Positions 30,481-42,391 are shown, numbered from the stretch's first letter. The stretch is DNA of 64,000 nt from Vibrio rotiferianus CAIM 577 = LMG 21460 (GCF_002741985.1 NZ_APHW01000030.1:1-64000), one strand, 5' to 3'. Numbers and translations: made by a program. Notes: generated from the sequence alone by a model not told the origin.

Positions 30481-31224
30481 TTACTTTGCAGCAATACGCT
30501 GACGAACCGCTTCAAACAAACAGATGCCAGATGCCACAGATACGTTCAAGCTTGAAACGCTACCTGCCATTGGGATCTTAATCAAATCATCACAGGTTTC
30601 GCGAGTCAGACGACGCATGCCGTCACCTTCTGCCCCCATAACGATAGCAAGAGGACCAGTCAGTTTTGCTTGGTAGATGTCGTGCGTTGCTTCGCCCGCC
30701 GTACCAACAAACCAGATGCCTTGCTCTTGCAGTGTACGCATAGTACGAGCCAGGTTGGTCACTCGGATCAATGGCACGACTTCCGCTGCGCCACAAGCCA
30801 CTTTGCTTACGGTTGCGTTCATCGGTGCAGAACGATCTTTCGGTACGATGATCGCCGCTGCGCCAGCTGCGTCGGCATTACGTAGACAAGCACCTAGGTT
30901 ATGCGGATCCGTCACACCATCCAACACCAATAGTAGCGGTGATTCGTGCTGCGCTAGGATGCCGTCAATGTCATTTTCATTAAGCTGTTTCGCAGCTTTA
31001 ACACGAGCAATGATGCCTTGGTGATTAGCACCATGCGCTTTGTCATCTAAAGTTTTACGTGTCATTTGTTGAATCGAAACACCACAGACCTGAAGATCAT
31101 TCAAGATTGGCATTAGGCGATCGTCTTGACGGCCTTTTAAGACGTATGCTTCGATAAAACGTTCTGGTTCACGTTCCAATACCGCTTTCACTGCGTGAAT
31201 GCCGTAGATAAATTCGTTACTCAT
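30481..31224 (-). CDS. rlmB: 23S rRNA 2'-O-methyltransferase RlmB (G2251)
   Basis: RlmB is a SPOUT-class enzyme methylating Gm2251 in the P loop of 23S rRNA. The 247 residues include the N-terminal substrate-binding domain ([13 protein letters not shown]) and the knotted C-terminal domain with [20 protein letters not shown] and [18 protein letters not shown]. It follows rnr by 76 bases, the conserved nsrR-rnr-rlmB unit. Confidence 0.96.
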   Translation of the reverse strand: MSNEFIYGIHAVKAVLEREPERFIEAYVLKGRQDDRLMPILNDLQVCGVSIQQMTRKTLDDKAHGANHQGIIARVKAAKQLNENDIDGILAQHESPLLLVLDGVTDPHNLGACLRNADAAGAAAIIVPKDRSAPMNATVSKVACGAAEVVPLIRVTNLARTMRTLQEQGIWFVGTAGEATHDIYQAKLTGPLAIVMGAEGDGMRRLTRETCDDLIKIPMAGSVSSLNVSVASGICLFEAVRQRIAAK

Positions 31225-31300
31225 TATTTAACCTGTTGTTCTGGTCGTATTGCCTACGCCAACCTATCTCTCTGTATCCAGAATAGATTGGCGATTCAGC

Positions 31301-33787
31301 CTACTGAGCGTCGCTGTTGGTACGCTTGCTCTTCTTCGACTTACTGTGTGGCTTTTTCTTACGTGCTTTCTTTGGCTTTTTCACGCCTTCAGTGTCGCCT
31401 CGTTTCGCTCCACCTTTACGAGGCTTATCTGCTTCTGCAGGCTCTGGTCGCTTAGTGGGCTCAATCGCAGGTATCGCACGCGTGCCGCCTTTCGTTGCTG
31501 CACGTTTTTTCTCTTTCGCTTTGCGTTTGGCATCCGCTGCGCGTTTCTTCGCAGTCTTACCTTTGCCACGTAGCTTACGGCTTGTTTCGATTAATTCAAA
31601 GTCAATTTGCTTGTCATTTAAGTTAACCGCAAGCACTTTCACTTTCACCGCATCGCCTAGGCGATAGATGTTACCGAAGCTTTCACCGATAAGTCTTTGA
31701 CCAATCGGATCAAATTGGTAGTAGTCGTTCGCGAGCGTTGAAATGTGCACCAAACCATCAATATGCAGCTCAGTCAGACGAACAAAGAAACCAAAGCTGG
31801 TCACGTTGGCAATAACACCATCCAACTCGTCGCCAACGTGGTCTTGCATGTATTCACACTTCAACCAATCAGCCACTTCACGAGTTGCGTCGTCTGCACG
31901 GCGCTCTGTCATCGAACACTGCTCACCATAGAAATCCATGTCGTCAAACGAGTAGTGGTAACCACCAGTTGGCGTCCAACGATCTTGGTTACGACCTTCT
32001 TCTTTAGCAATCAGATATTTGATTGCGCGGTGAAGCAGCAAGTCAGGGTAGCGGCGAATTGGCGACGTGAAGTGCGCGTAACGTTTCAGCGCTAGACCAA
32101 AGTGACCGGCATTGTCTGCGTTGTAGACCGCTTGCTTCATTGAGCGCAGCAGCATGGTTTGAATCAGTTCTTTGTCCTGACGTTCTGCGATTTGTTTTAC
32201 TAAGTCTGCGTAGTCGGTTGGTGATGGCTCTAGACCACCTTTCAGATCCAGACCTAGCTCACCGAGGAAATCACGGAAACCTTGCAGGCGCAGTTCACCC
32301 GGAGATTCGTGCACACGGTACAACGCTGGCTCTTTCGCTTTCTCAACGTAAGACGCTGAAGCGATGTTCGCTAAGATCATACATTCTTCGATGATCTTGT
32401 GTGCGTCGTTACGAATCACTGGCTCGATGCTTTCAATCTTACGATCTGCGTTGAAGATGAACTTAGCTTCAACGGTTTCAAATTCGATCGCACCACGGTT
32501 ATCACGCGCTTCTTTAAGTACTTTGTACATCGCGTGCAGCTCTTCAAGGTGAGGAACCACAGCGTGATAACGCATGCGTAGTTCTTCATCCCCTTCTAGA
32601 ATCGCGCCCACTTTGTTGTAAGTCAGACGAGCGTGCGAGTTCATCACGGCTTCGTAGTGCTTGTAACCTGATAGCTTACCGGTGTCAGAGATGGTCATCT
32701 CACATACCATACACAAGCGATCAACTTGCGGGTTAAGTGAACACAAACCATTTGATAGCACTTCAGGTAGCATTGGCACAACTTGCGATGGGAAGTACAC
32801 CGAGTTACCACGGTTGATGGCTTCTTTATCCAGCGCTGTGTCTGTACGTACGTAGTAACTTACGTCAGCAATCGCTACCCATAAGCGCCAACCGCCGCTC
32901 TTTTTCTTCTCACAGTACACAGCGTCATCGAAGTCACGAGCGTCTTCACCATCGATGGTCACCAACGGTAAGTCACGTAGGTCGACCCGACCCACTTTCG
33001 CTTCTTCTGGAACTTCTTCGCCCAGATTTTCGATTTGCTTATCCACCGCTTCTGGCCAGTCGTGTGGAATCTGGTGGGTGCGGATTGCAATTTGCGTTTC
33101 CATACCTGGCGCCATGTTTTCGCCAAGGACTTCAACCACTTTACCCATCATGCCACGTGAGCGAGAACCACGGTCGGTGATCTCAATCACAACCACATTA
33201 CCCATACGGGCACCCGCTTTGTGCTCATTTGGGATCAGGATGTCTTGGCTGATGCGCGAGTCATCAGGAACAACGTATGAGTAACCGTATTCAAGGAAGA
33301 AACGACCCACGATCTGCGTGTTGCGCTCTTCTAAAACGCGCACAAGACGCCCTTCACGACGACCACGTTTACTGTTGTCGGTTGGTTGCACCAATACGTA
33401 GTCACCATGGATGATGTGTTTCATCTGGTGATGTGGCAGCACAATGTCATTATCCTTGCCAACACTGCCTTCTGGACGAACCCAACCATGGCCATCTTTG
33501 TGGCCAATTACGTAACCTTTCACCATCTCGAGTTTTTCTGGCAACGCGTAGCACTGACGGCGCGTAAACACGAGCTGACCATCACGCTCCATTGCACGCA
33601 ATCGACGGCGCAAACCTTCGTACTGCTCTTCACCTTCAAGTTTCAGCGCTTCGAACAAATCATTGCGATTCATCGGCACACCCGCTTCTTCTAGAAACTC
33701 AAGAATGAACTCTCGGCTTGGGATTGGATTTTCGTAATTTTTGGATTCACGATCTGCGAAAGGATCGTTTGGAATGTTGTCTGACAT
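31301..33787 (-). CDS. rnr: Ribonuclease R
   Basis: RNase R is a processive 3'-5' exoribonuclease that degrades structured RNA. From the ATG at 33787 it has 828 residues: N-terminal helix-turn-helix (RNase II N) region, cold-shock domains, the RNB catalytic domain with [10 protein letters not shown], an S1 domain near 645-725, and a Lys/Arg-rich tail of about 90 residues that is usual for RNase R. A GTG two codons earlier is less likely. It lies 117 bases after the nsrR frame. Confidence 0.95.
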   Translation of the reverse strand: MSDNIPNDPFADRESKNYENPIPSREFILEFLEEAGVPMNRNDLFEALKLEGEEQYEGLRRRLRAMERDGQLVFTRRQCYALPEKLEMVKGYVIGHKDGHGWVRPEGSVGKDNDIVLPHHQMKHIIHGDYVLVQPTDNSKRGRREGRLVRVLEERNTQIVGRFFLEYGYSYVVPDDSRISQDILIPNEHKAGARMGNVVVIEITDRGSRSRGMMGKVVEVLGENMAPGMETQIAIRTHQIPHDWPEAVDKQIENLGEEVPEEAKVGRVDLRDLPLVTIDGEDARDFDDAVYCEKKKSGGWRLWVAIADVSYYVRTDTALDKEAINRGNSVYFPSQVVPMLPEVLSNGLCSLNPQVDRLCMVCEMTISDTGKLSGYKHYEAVMNSHARLTYNKVGAILEGDEELRMRYHAVVPHLEELHAMYKVLKEARDNRGAIEFETVEAKFIFNADRKIESIEPVIRNDAHKIIEECMILANIASASYVEKAKEPALYRVHESPGELRLQGFRDFLGELGLDLKGGLEPSPTDYADLVKQIAERQDKELIQTMLLRSMKQAVYNADNAGHFGLALKRYAHFTSPIRRYPDLLLHRAIKYLIAKEEGRNQDRWTPTGGYHYSFDDMDFYGEQCSMTERRADDATREVADWLKCEYMQDHVGDELDGVIANVTSFGFFVRLTELHIDGLVHISTLANDYYQFDPIGQRLIGESFGNIYRLGDAVKVKVLAVNLNDKQIDFELIETSRKLRGKGKTAKKRAADAKRKAKEKKRAATKGGTRAIPAIEPTKRPEPAEADKPRKGGAKRGDTEGVKKPKKARKKKPHSKSKKSKRTNSDAQ

Positions 33788-33904
33788 AGGCACGCCTATC
33801 TAGCAAGGAAGGTATAGAGCTAGTATATCCGAGTCTCTCGATAAGCTACAGAAATTGCTTTAAAAAAGAGTCTTAGTAAGAGGATTTTAAAGGCGTAAAC
33901 AACA

Positions 33905-34332
33905 CTATGGACGAGCGAGTAAGATTAGCAGTTCCGAATTATCACTCAATAGTTCTTCAATCGTGCAGCCATCCAATTCCGCAAGAAAAGCCATTTTCGC
34001 TTTGGCGAGCTTTTCTTTTAGGCGGCATGCTGGCGTGATGTGACAAAATTCCACGGAACAATTCACCAAATCTAACGGCTCTAAATCGCGCACGACTCCC
34101 CCCCCACGGTAATCTCTTCTGGAGCCTTCAATAAACGAATACCACCATTTTTCCCGCGAACGGTGTGCACATAGCCAAGCTGACCAAGGCGATTGATCAC
34201 CTTCACCATATGGTTCCGTGATACACCAAATAAATCAGTCACTTCAGTAATGTTTGTCAGCTCATCTTTAGGCAGTGAAGCCAAGTAAATCAGGGTTCTT
34301 AGCGCGTAATCGGTAAAGCTGGTTAACTGCAT
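33905..34332 (-). pseudogene. nsrR: NsrR nitric-oxide-sensing repressor, frameshifted at a G8 tract
   Basis: NsrR is an Rrf2-family [Fe-S] repressor of hmp and other NO-detoxifying genes. The first 77 residues (ATG 34332) carry the winged helix and match NsrR closely. A run of eight G (C on the plus strand, 34099-34106 region) then shifts the frame, and translation ends within six codons. The downstream frame continues the family sequence, [18 protein letters not shown], to residue RP at 33905. With two G removed, cysteines fall at 91, 96 and 102, exactly the E. coli cluster ligands, so six G is the likely ancestral count. As written, the product lacks the cluster. It may be a real null, a slippage-prone switch, or a sequencing error. 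Confidence 0.9.
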
Positions 34333-34379
34333 ATTGCTATCCTCTCTAGTAGCAAAAGTGTAAATCTTTTCTTGATCGA

Positions 34380-34402
34380 AAGATACATTTGAGATACAAC
34401 TT
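34380..34402. promoter_or_regulatory. Predicted NsrR site 1 upstream of hmp
   Basis: An imperfect inverted repeat, AAGATACATTT, one base, AGATACAACTT, matches the 11-1-11 NsrR consensus. It lies 42-64 bases before the hmp start in the nsrR-hmp divergent region. Confidence 0.65.
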
Positions 34403-34404
34403 TA

Positions 34405-34427
34405 AACATGCATTATAAATACAACTT
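34405..34427. promoter_or_regulatory. Predicted NsrR site 2 upstream of hmp
   Basis: A second 11-1-11 repeat, AACATGCATTA, one base, AAATACAACTT, lies two bases beyond site 1 and 17 bases before the hmp ATG. Tandem sites suggest tight repression of hmp. Confidence 0.6.
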
Positions 34428-34443
34428 TAAATAGGAAGTCATT

Positions 34444-35628
34444 ATGCTCAGCAATCAAACCATTGATATCGTAAAAGCAACCGCACCACTGCTTGCAGAA
34501 ACTGGTCCAAAGTTAACCGCACACTTTTATGATCGTATGTTCACCCATAACCCTGAGTTGAAAGACATTTTCAACATGAGCAATCAGCGTAACGGTGACC
34601 AACGTGAAGCTCTATTTAATGCAATCTGTGCTTACGCAGCCAACATCGATAACCTACCAGCACTGCTTGGTGCAGTAGAGAAGATCGCCCACAAGCACAC
34701 CAGCTTTATGATCACTAAAGATCAGTACCAAATCGTTGGTACACACCTACTGGCGACTATCGATGAGTTGTTCTCTCCGGGTCAGGAAGTGATTGATGCA
34801 TGGGCAGAAGCTTACGGCGTACTTGCAAACGTGTTCATTCAACGTGAAGAGCAAATCTACCAAGAGAATGCTGCACTTCAAGGTGGTTGGCGTGGGCTGC
34901 GTGAATTTGAGTTGGTGGGCAAGCAGCTTGAAAGTGAAAACATCTGTAGCTTTGTTTTCAAACCAACCGATGGTGAAGTGGTTTCTGAGTACAAACCGGG
35001 TCAATACCTAGGTATCTACATCAACAGCGATAAGTTCGAAAACCAAGAGATTCGCCAATACAGCCTATCCTCTGCGGTTCAAGAGAACACTTACCGTATC
35101 TCGGTAAAACGCGAACAAGGCGGTAAAGTATCGAACTTCCTTCACGATGAGTTGAACATCGGCGATAAGGTACAACTTGCTGCACCTGCGGGTGATTTCT
35201 TTATGGATGTGGACGCGGCTACACCAGTTGTTTTGGTGTCAGCGGGCGTTGGTCTAACTCCGACTCTATCGATGCTTGAGAGCCTTTCTGAGCACCAAGC
35301 GCCAGTAACATGGGTGCACGCAGCAGAAAACGGCCAACAGCACGCATTCAAACAGCACGTAAACCAAATCGTGAATGCAAAAGAAAACATGAACTCGTTA
35401 GTTTGGTACAACCAACCAACAGCAGAAGATAAGATTGGTGAAGACTTCCAATTCACGGGTTTCGTCAACTTAAATGAAATTGAAGCAGCCCTTAAGCAAG
35501 ACAACGTACAAGTCTACTTCTGTGGCCCGGTTGGCTTTATGCAGCACGTCGCGAAACAACTGCTTGAGCTTGGCGTAGCGCAAGAGCAGTTCCATTACGA
35601 GTGCTTCGGTCCACACAAAGTCGTTTAA
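34444..35628 (+). CDS. hmp: Flavohaemoprotein Hmp (NO dioxygenase)
   Basis: Hmp oxidises nitric oxide to nitrate using O2 and NAD(P)H. The 394-residue protein has a globin domain (about 1-138) with Tyr29, Gln53 and the proximal His85, the same numbers as E. coli Hmp. An FAD-binding domain follows (about 150-255, RQYSLSSA), then an NAD-binding domain ([13 protein letters not shown]). It diverges from nsrR, with two NsrR-like sites between. If nsrR is really broken, hmp should be derepressed. Confidence 0.96.
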   Translation: MLSNQTIDIVKATAPLLAETGPKLTAHFYDRMFTHNPELKDIFNMSNQRNGDQREALFNAICAYAANIDNLPALLGAVEKIAHKHTSFMITKDQYQIVGTHLLATIDELFSPGQEVIDAWAEAYGVLANVFIQREEQIYQENAALQGGWRGLREFELVGKQLESENICSFVFKPTDGEVVSEYKPGQYLGIYINSDKFENQEIRQYSLSSAVQENTYRISVKREQGGKVSNFLHDELNIGDKVQLAAPAGDFFMDVDAATPVVLVSAGVGLTPTLSMLESLSEHQAPVTWVHAAENGQQHAFKQHVNQIVNAKENMNSLVWYNQPTAEDKIGEDFQFTGFVNLNEIEAALKQDNVQVYFCGPVGFMQHVAKQLLELGVAQEQFHYECFGPHKVV

Positions 35629-35654
35629 TCGCTCACGATTACTCGTCGGGAAAA

Positions 35655-35687
35655 ACAACAAAGCCCACATGATGTGGGCTTTGTTGT
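35655..35687. terminator. Bidirectional terminator between hmp and motX
   Basis: A 15-bp stem (ACAACAAAGCCCACA with complement) with A-run and T-rich ends serves the convergent hmp and motX transcripts. Confidence 0.85.
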
Positions 35688-35734
35688 ATCTATTCGCAGA
35701 GCTTTATGAAGTTACTGGTATTTTAAGAGTACAT

Positions 35735-36370
35735 TTACCAGAAGGTGTCTCGGCGCTTGGCTCGCGCAATAATGTTTTGCGGCATACGCTGCTCAAGACC
35801 ATTTCTCAGCATTGCAATACGCTTATGTTGTCTCTTATCCGCAGTCACAGAGTTATACAACCAACGGTAGGCATCTTCGTAGTCGAGCGGGCTACCGTAA
35901 TCGCGCAGTAATAGTTCGGCAAGATGAATACGCGCGTTCAAGTTGCCCATCGATGCGGCTTCACGCAGGTATGGGATCGCACGTTCTTTATCTTGTTGGA
36001 CTAAAGTTCCACGAGAGTAGTAGCGGCCAAGTTGCTCTAACGCTGCAGGTAAACCTTGGTGGGCTGCGTTTTCCATGTAGTAAAGACCAAGCTCTACGTC
36101 TTGCTCTACACACACGCCCCACGCAAGCATATCGCCATAAAGGAATTCATAAGACGGCAAGTTAATGCGCGTCGCACGTGCCACGATATCTTCCACTAGC
36201 TGGCAGTTATCAGCGCGCACGCGCTCTAGGTGCTTATTCTGCTCAATAAGCTTAATCAATTCTGCTTCGGTGTAGATAGGAACTGGCGCCCCTACATCGG
36301 CAACATTTGCCTTAGCCGATGTTGCACTCAGCATCAATAACAGTGAAGCAGCCACTGTTCGTAACTTCAT
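35735..36370 (-). CDS. motX: Sodium-driven flagellar motor T-ring protein MotX
   Basis: MotX, with MotY, forms the T ring that holds PomAB stators of the sodium-driven polar flagellum in vibrios. The 211-residue protein has a signal peptide (about 1-22, ending KANVA) and three to four Sel1-like repeats (for example ELGLYYMENAAHQGLPAALEQLGRYY), and ends KRRDTFW, as I recall for known vibrio MotX. It lies next to purA, as in V. cholerae, and has a strong sigma-28 promoter upstream, an independent pointer to a flagellar role. Confidence 0.93.
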   Translation of the reverse strand: MKLRTVAASLLLMLSATSAKANVADVGAPVPIYTEAELIKLIEQNKHLERVRADNCQLVEDIVARATRINLPSYEFLYGDMLAWGVCVEQDVELGLYYMENAAHQGLPAALEQLGRYYSRGTLVQQDKERAIPYLREAASMGNLNARIHLAELLLRDYGSPLDYEDAYRWLYNSVTADKRQHKRIAMLRNGLEQRMPQNIIARAKRRDTFW

Positions 36371-36435
36371 ATATGTACTCTTTAAGGTATCTAAGAAACC
36401 AAAGATCAGCCAAGGATCTCCTCTGCTTGATTACC

Positions 36436-36462
36436 TTATCGGCAAAGGTTAGTTAAGCTTTA
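36436..36462 (-). promoter_or_regulatory. Sigma-28 (FliA) promoter of motX
   Basis: On the minus strand TAAAGCTT, eleven bases, then GCCGATAA matches the flagellar sigma-28 consensus (TAAAGTTT-N11-GCCGATAA) at 15 of 16 positions. It lies 66 bases before the motX start. Confidence 0.88.
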
Positions 36463-36552
36463 GGCAAATTTTGCCTCCTGTCTAATCTTAACGGCAACAA
36501 CTTGCCATATCGAGTACGATTTTTCACCAATGGTTCTAATTCACAAATATAA

Positions 36553-36579
36553 AAAAACCGGCCATCATAGCCGGTTTTT
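36553..36579 (-). terminator. Terminator after purA
   Basis: A 10-bp stem AAAAACCGGC with complement and a 7-base loop, flanked by A and T runs, lies just after the purA stop. Confidence 0.88.
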
Positions 36580-36601
36580 AAAAATCTCTAACGAGTATCG
36601 A

Positions 36602-37939
<1,338 letters not shown>

Positions 37940-37949
37940 TTAAAAATGG

Positions 37950-37976
37950 ATTCTAGCACCGAATCACACTTCTTGC
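37950..37976 (-). promoter_or_regulatory. Probable purA promoter
   Basis: An extended -10, TGC-TAGAAT (-10 at 37950-37955), lies 32 bases before the purA start, with a weak -35 (CTGCAA) 17 bases upstream. Sequence-based only. Confidence 0.5.
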
Positions 37977-38088
37977 AGTCATTTTTTGTTCACAGAGTGG
38001 ATACCAGAATGCAAACTCGCCAATCTTACTCATTTCGAAATCACTACATCACTGATAATATTTACTTTTCAGAATTCGACTAGGGATC

Positions 38089-38277
38089 ATGATGTCAGAG
38101 TCTATTTGGCTAGCGATAGGGCTAGTATTGATCGTTGAAGGTATTGGACCGTTGATCGCCCCAAATGGTTGGCGCAACATGGTCGCTCAGTTAAGTGAGC
38201 AACCGGATAACCAGTTGCGTCGCATTGGCGGTTGTTTAGTAGTAGCGGGCGCCGTAATCGCCATCATGATGAGTTAA
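38089..38277 (+). CDS. DUF2065 membrane protein (YjeT homologue)
   Basis: The 62-residue protein has two hydrophobic helices around residues 4-24 and 44-62, with the family signature WLAIGLVLIVEGIGP and LRRIGGCLVVAG. E. coli YjeT is the homologue; its function is unknown. An AGGGATC motif precedes the ATG. It is on the plus strand between the minus-strand hflC and purA, opposite to the E. coli orientation. Confidence 0.85.
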   Translation: MMSESIWLAIGLVLIVEGIGPLIAPNGWRNMVAQLSEQPDNQLRRIGGCLVVAGAVIAIMMS

Positions 38278-38328
38278 CATACTCGCGGTGCCTATCCGAT
38301 ATTTATCCAACAGATACCAAAAGATACA

Positions 38329-38355
38329 AAAAAGGCTCCATCACGGAGCCTTTTT
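38329..38355. terminator. Bidirectional terminator between DUF2065 and hflC
   Basis: A perfect 11-bp stem AAAAAGGCTCC with complement and 5-base loop ends both convergent transcripts. Confidence 0.88.
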
Positions 38356-38375
38356 AATTTGCTGTAACGCTTAGC

Positions 38376-39356
38376 TTATTTCGCTTCTGTGCCTTTCGCA
38401 TTGTTCATGTATTGGAAGAACTCACTCTTCGGATCCAGAACAAGGATGTCACTCTTAGAGCTGAACGATTTTTCGTAAGCTTTTAGAGAACGTAGGAAGC
38501 TGAAGAACTCAGGATCTTTGTTGTACGCATTCGCGTAGATCTTCGCCGCTTCTGCATCCGCTTCACCTCGTGTTACACGAGCTGTTTTGTCTGCTTCAGC
38601 AAGAATTGTTGCCACTTCAAGCTCAGCTTGTGCACGGATAACTTCTGCTTTCTCACGACCTTGAGAACGGTGCTTACGCGCTACCGACTCACGCTCTGCG
38701 CGCATACGACGGTAGATAGATTCACTGATCTCATCTGGTAGGTTGATCTTCTTCATACGGAAGTCAACGATGCGAACACCCAAGTCTTTCATTGCACTAT
38801 CGCGCGTGTCTTTCAACACTTCAGACATGATTAGGTCACGTTCACCATCGATTTCCAATGCTTCACGAGCAGCTTCAGTACTCACTTCATCACTGTTTGC
38901 ATCTTCTGGAAGTACGTCATTATTGCGTGGACCAGATACGATTTGCTTGATTTCACGAGAACCGATTTCTGCACGTAGCACGTCTGTTACCTTACGCTCA
39001 AGAAGCGCTTCAGCTGTCAGTGTGTTACCACCGCCAGTTGCTAGGTAGTAACGACCAAAATCTTCAATACGCCACTTAACGTAGGTATCGATGATTACGT
39101 CTTTTTTCTCAGACGTTACGAAACGGTCAGCACGGCCATCCATTGTTTGGATACGCGCATCTAACTGCTTAACTCGATCAAACAGTGGCATTTTGAAATG
39201 CAGACCCGGCTCGTAAATACGAGTGATGTCGTTGTTATCTTTCAAGACACGACCGAATCGAACCACAATACCACGCTCACCTTCAGGAATCACAAACAGT
39301 GACATCAGCATTAATGCCAGTGCGATTACCAATACAGGGATCATTAACTTACGCAT
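38376..39356 (-). CDS. hflC: HflC, SPFH-domain partner of HflK
   Basis: HflC and HflK form an inner-membrane complex that encloses FtsH and modulates its proteolysis. The 326 residues have a membrane segment near 5-23 and a prohibitin/SPFH domain (about 25-200, EGERGIVVRFGRVL), then a coiled-coil region with AEVIRAQAELEVATILAEAD. It starts 2 bases after hflK, so the two are coupled. Confidence 0.95.
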   Translation of the reverse strand: MRKLMIPVLVIALALMLMSLFVIPEGERGIVVRFGRVLKDNNDITRIYEPGLHFKMPLFDRVKQLDARIQTMDGRADRFVTSEKKDVIIDTYVKWRIEDFGRYYLATGGGNTLTAEALLERKVTDVLRAEIGSREIKQIVSGPRNNDVLPEDANSDEVSTEAAREALEIDGERDLIMSEVLKDTRDSAMKDLGVRIVDFRMKKINLPDEISESIYRRMRAERESVARKHRSQGREKAEVIRAQAELEVATILAEADKTARVTRGEADAEAAKIYANAYNKDPEFFSFLRSLKAYEKSFSSKSDILVLDPKSEFFQYMNNAKGTEAK

Positions 39357-39358
39357 TT

Positions 39359-40561
39359 CTAGTATCTCCCTTGACGTGAACCAGTTGAACGAGACTGTGT
39401 GTTCGAAGTGTCTTGCTGAGCACGTTCAGACTCTAATTGAATGTGATCGTACGTTGAAGTCGACTTCGATTTACGTTTAGTGTCTGTTTGGCCTTCTTGA
39501 CCAGCCAACTTATCAATTGGAAGGTATAGAAGGTTACCGCTTGATTCAGAGTCAATCAGCACTTTCGATGTGCTGGAGTACACTTCTTCCATCGCATCTA
39601 GGTACAGACGATCACGAGTTACACCTGGTGCAGCTTGGTATTCAGGCAGTAGTTTTTCAAACTGAGCCACTTGACCAAGAGCTTCGTTGGTTACACGTTC
39701 GTTGTAACCTTGTGCTTCTTTCTTCAAACGCTCTGCACGACCAGTTGCTTTAGGCAAGATTTCGTTCTTGTATGCTTCCGCTTCACGGATGAAACGCTCT
39801 TCATCCTCACGCGCTGCGATTGCATCATCAAACGCATCTTTAACTTGCTCTGGCGGACGCGCAGACTGGAAGTTCACATCAACAATCACGATACCCATAT
39901 CGTAGCTATCGATAATTTGGTTTAGTGTCTCTTGAGTACTTTGACGGATTTGCTGACGACCACTTGTTAGGATGCTATCCATTAGTGAGTCACCAATTAC
40001 TGCACGTAGTGCAGAATCTGTTGCTTGACGCAAGCTATCGTCTGCATTAGTTACGCGGTACAGGTATTTGTATGGGTCAGCAACACGGTATTGAACGTCC
40101 ATCGCTACCGTTACTACGTTTTCATCTTTAGTCAGCATTAGACCAGATGCACGTAACGAACGAATCGCTTGCACGTTAACCGCTTCGTATTCATCAATAA
40201 ACCGAGGACGCCAGTTCAGACCTGGGTCTACGATACGGTCGTATTTACCTAAACGCAGCACAACACCACGCTCTGCTTCACCGATGGTGTAAAAACCAGC
40301 GAAGAACCACACCGCAATCGCAATAACTGCAATCACGCCGAAGCCAATTGCACCACCGCCACCGCCGATAGAAGAACCACCGCCGCCTTTTTTACCAAAC
40401 TTACCACCCAGCTTTTGACTCAGTTTGCTGAACACTTCATCTAAATCTGGCGGACCTTGATCTCGGCCACCAGGACGCTGGCCACCACGATTATTATTAC
40501 CCCAAGGGTCATTATCGCGGCCATTGTTGCCGTTGTTATTTCCAGGCTCATTCCACGCCAT
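39359..40561 (-). CDS. hflK: HflK, SPFH-domain partner of HflC
   Basis: HflK is the larger half of the HflKC-FtsH complex. The 400-residue protein has an Asn/Gly/Arg-rich N-terminus (about 1-70, with repeated GNN and GGG), one membrane helix (about 74-95), an SPFH domain (EAERGVVLRLGKYD) and a C-terminal coiled-coil. It is in the hfq-hflX-hflK-hflC unit. Confidence 0.95.
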   Translation of the reverse strand: MAWNEPGNNNGNNGRDNDPWGNNNRGGQRPGGRDQGPPDLDEVFSKLSQKLGGKFGKKGGGGSSIGGGGGAIGFGVIAVIAIAVWFFAGFYTIGEAERGVVLRLGKYDRIVDPGLNWRPRFIDEYEAVNVQAIRSLRASGLMLTKDENVVTVAMDVQYRVADPYKYLYRVTNADDSLRQATDSALRAVIGDSLMDSILTSGRQQIRQSTQETLNQIIDSYDMGIVIVDVNFQSARPPEQVKDAFDDAIAAREDEERFIREAEAYKNEILPKATGRAERLKKEAQGYNERVTNEALGQVAQFEKLLPEYQAAPGVTRDRLYLDAMEEVYSSTSKVLIDSESSGNLLYLPIDKLAGQEGQTDTKRKSKSTSTYDHIQLESERAQQDTSNTQSRSTGSRQGRY

Positions 40562-40606
40562 TAGAAAGCTCCATCATTTGATATGACGTTATACTGTAGC
40601 AGTCCT

Positions 40607-41896
40607 TTAAGTGACTATAAAGTCGACTAAAACTGCCCCTTCTCTTTTTTCAAGTCTAGACCAATCTACCTGTTGCATTCGAATATCGATCAACAAGTTA
40701 CCTTCCTGGTCATATTCCTCACGTTGAATACACTTCATTTGGAAGAATGTACTACGGAATCGTCCTTGATACTGTGGAGGAATTCGCAACTGATGCTCAA
40801 CCATTTGCGACGCCAAACGTTCTGTCAGCGCATCAAACAGGAGATCAATGCCCAATCCGTCCATCGCAGAGACCCAGACCGCACGAGGTATACCTTCCTC
40901 ATCACGTTCTATACGTGGTTTCTGCTCTTCTAGATTATCAATCTTGTTCATTACTACGAGCGTCGGCACTTCATGTGCGTCGATCTCTTCTAAAACTTCA
41001 TGAACAGCTTGAATATTCTCACGAAAACGCTCATCACTGGCATCAACAACATGTAACAAAATGTCAGCTTCTTGCGTTTCTTGCAAGGTTGCTTTGAAGG
41101 CAGCAACCAAATCGTGAGGTAGATGTCGGATAAAACCAACGGTATCTGCAAGTATTGCAGGCCCTACATCTGCTAACTCTATCTTACGTAAGGTAGGATC
41201 AAGAGTAGCAAACAGTTGATCTGCGGCATAAACGCCAGCTTCTGTTATACGGTTGAAGAGTGTCGACTTACCCGCGTTGGTGTAACCCACAAGAGAAATC
41301 GTTGGGATTTCTGCTCGGTTTCGGGCACGGCGCCCTTGCTCACGCTGCTTCGCTACTTTTTCAAGTCGGCGAAGGATGGCTTTGATTCTGTCACGCAATA
41401 ATCGACGGTCAGTTTCTAACTGAGTTTCACCCGGCCCACGTAGACCGATACCGCCTTTCTGCCTTTCAAGGTGCGTCCAACCACGAATCAAACGAGTAGA
41501 AATATGACGAAGCTGGGCTAGCTCTACTTGCAGCTTACCTTCGTGTGTTCGTGCTCGTTGGGCAAAAATATCGAGGATGAGACCAGTGCGGTCGAGGACT
41601 CGACATTTGCACAGTGCTTCGAGGTTACGTTCTTGGGCAGGAGAGAGGGAGTGATTAAAAATCACAATTTCAGCACCCGTTAATTGCACCGTAGTAGCAA
41701 TTTCTTGTGCCTTGCCCTCTCCGACATAGTATTTCGGGTGTGGGGATTGACGACTACCAGTTACAACTTGTAGCGCCTCAACCCCAGCGGAAGAAACCAG
41801 CATTTCGAATTCAGCCAGATCTTCCCATTCACCTTCTTGCGTGAAGTTGATATGAACAAGTACGGCTCGCTCACCGGATTCATAACGGTCAAACAA
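40607..41896 (-). CDS. hflX: Ribosome-associated GTPase HflX
   Basis: HflX splits stalled 70S ribosomes under stress. The 429 residues begin with the HflX N-terminal domain (LEALCKCRVLDRTGLIL), then GPGETQLETDRR and the G domain with P-loop GYTNAGKST and NKID. Length matches E. coli (426). It lies 38 bases after hfq. Confidence 0.95.
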   Translation of the reverse strand: MFDRYESGERAVLVHINFTQEGEWEDLAEFEMLVSSAGVEALQVVTGSRQSPHPKYYVGEGKAQEIATTVQLTGAEIVIFNHSLSPAQERNLEALCKCRVLDRTGLILDIFAQRARTHEGKLQVELAQLRHISTRLIRGWTHLERQKGGIGLRGPGETQLETDRRLLRDRIKAILRRLEKVAKQREQGRRARNRAEIPTISLVGYTNAGKSTLFNRITEAGVYAADQLFATLDPTLRKIELADVGPAILADTVGFIRHLPHDLVAAFKATLQETQEADILLHVVDASDERFRENIQAVHEVLEEIDAHEVPTLVVMNKIDNLEEQKPRIERDEEGIPRAVWVSAMDGLGIDLLFDALTERLASQMVEHQLRIPPQYQGRFRSTFFQMKCIQREEYDQEGNLLIDIRMQQVDWSRLEKREGAVLVDFIVT

Positions 41897-41934
41897 GCAA
41901 TCAACTCCTTATTTTAACAATACTAAATGAAGAA

Positions 41935-42237
<303 letters not shown>

Positions 42238-42391
42238 CTAGCGGTGCAATGCAAAAGGTACTGCTTTTTGCATCTGAGCTAAACGAATCAAAATGCACCC
42301 TAAGTAATTAGCAGCATAGTATAAAAACTGCCAATAACAGATCCTTTGAGAGTGCGATCACGCAAAAACGATCACATTATACACAGCTATC

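Noticed and set aside
33787..33793. GTG at 33793 as the rnr start
   Set aside because: The ATG two codons later has the better spacing from the AGG motif and matches the usual MSDN start.
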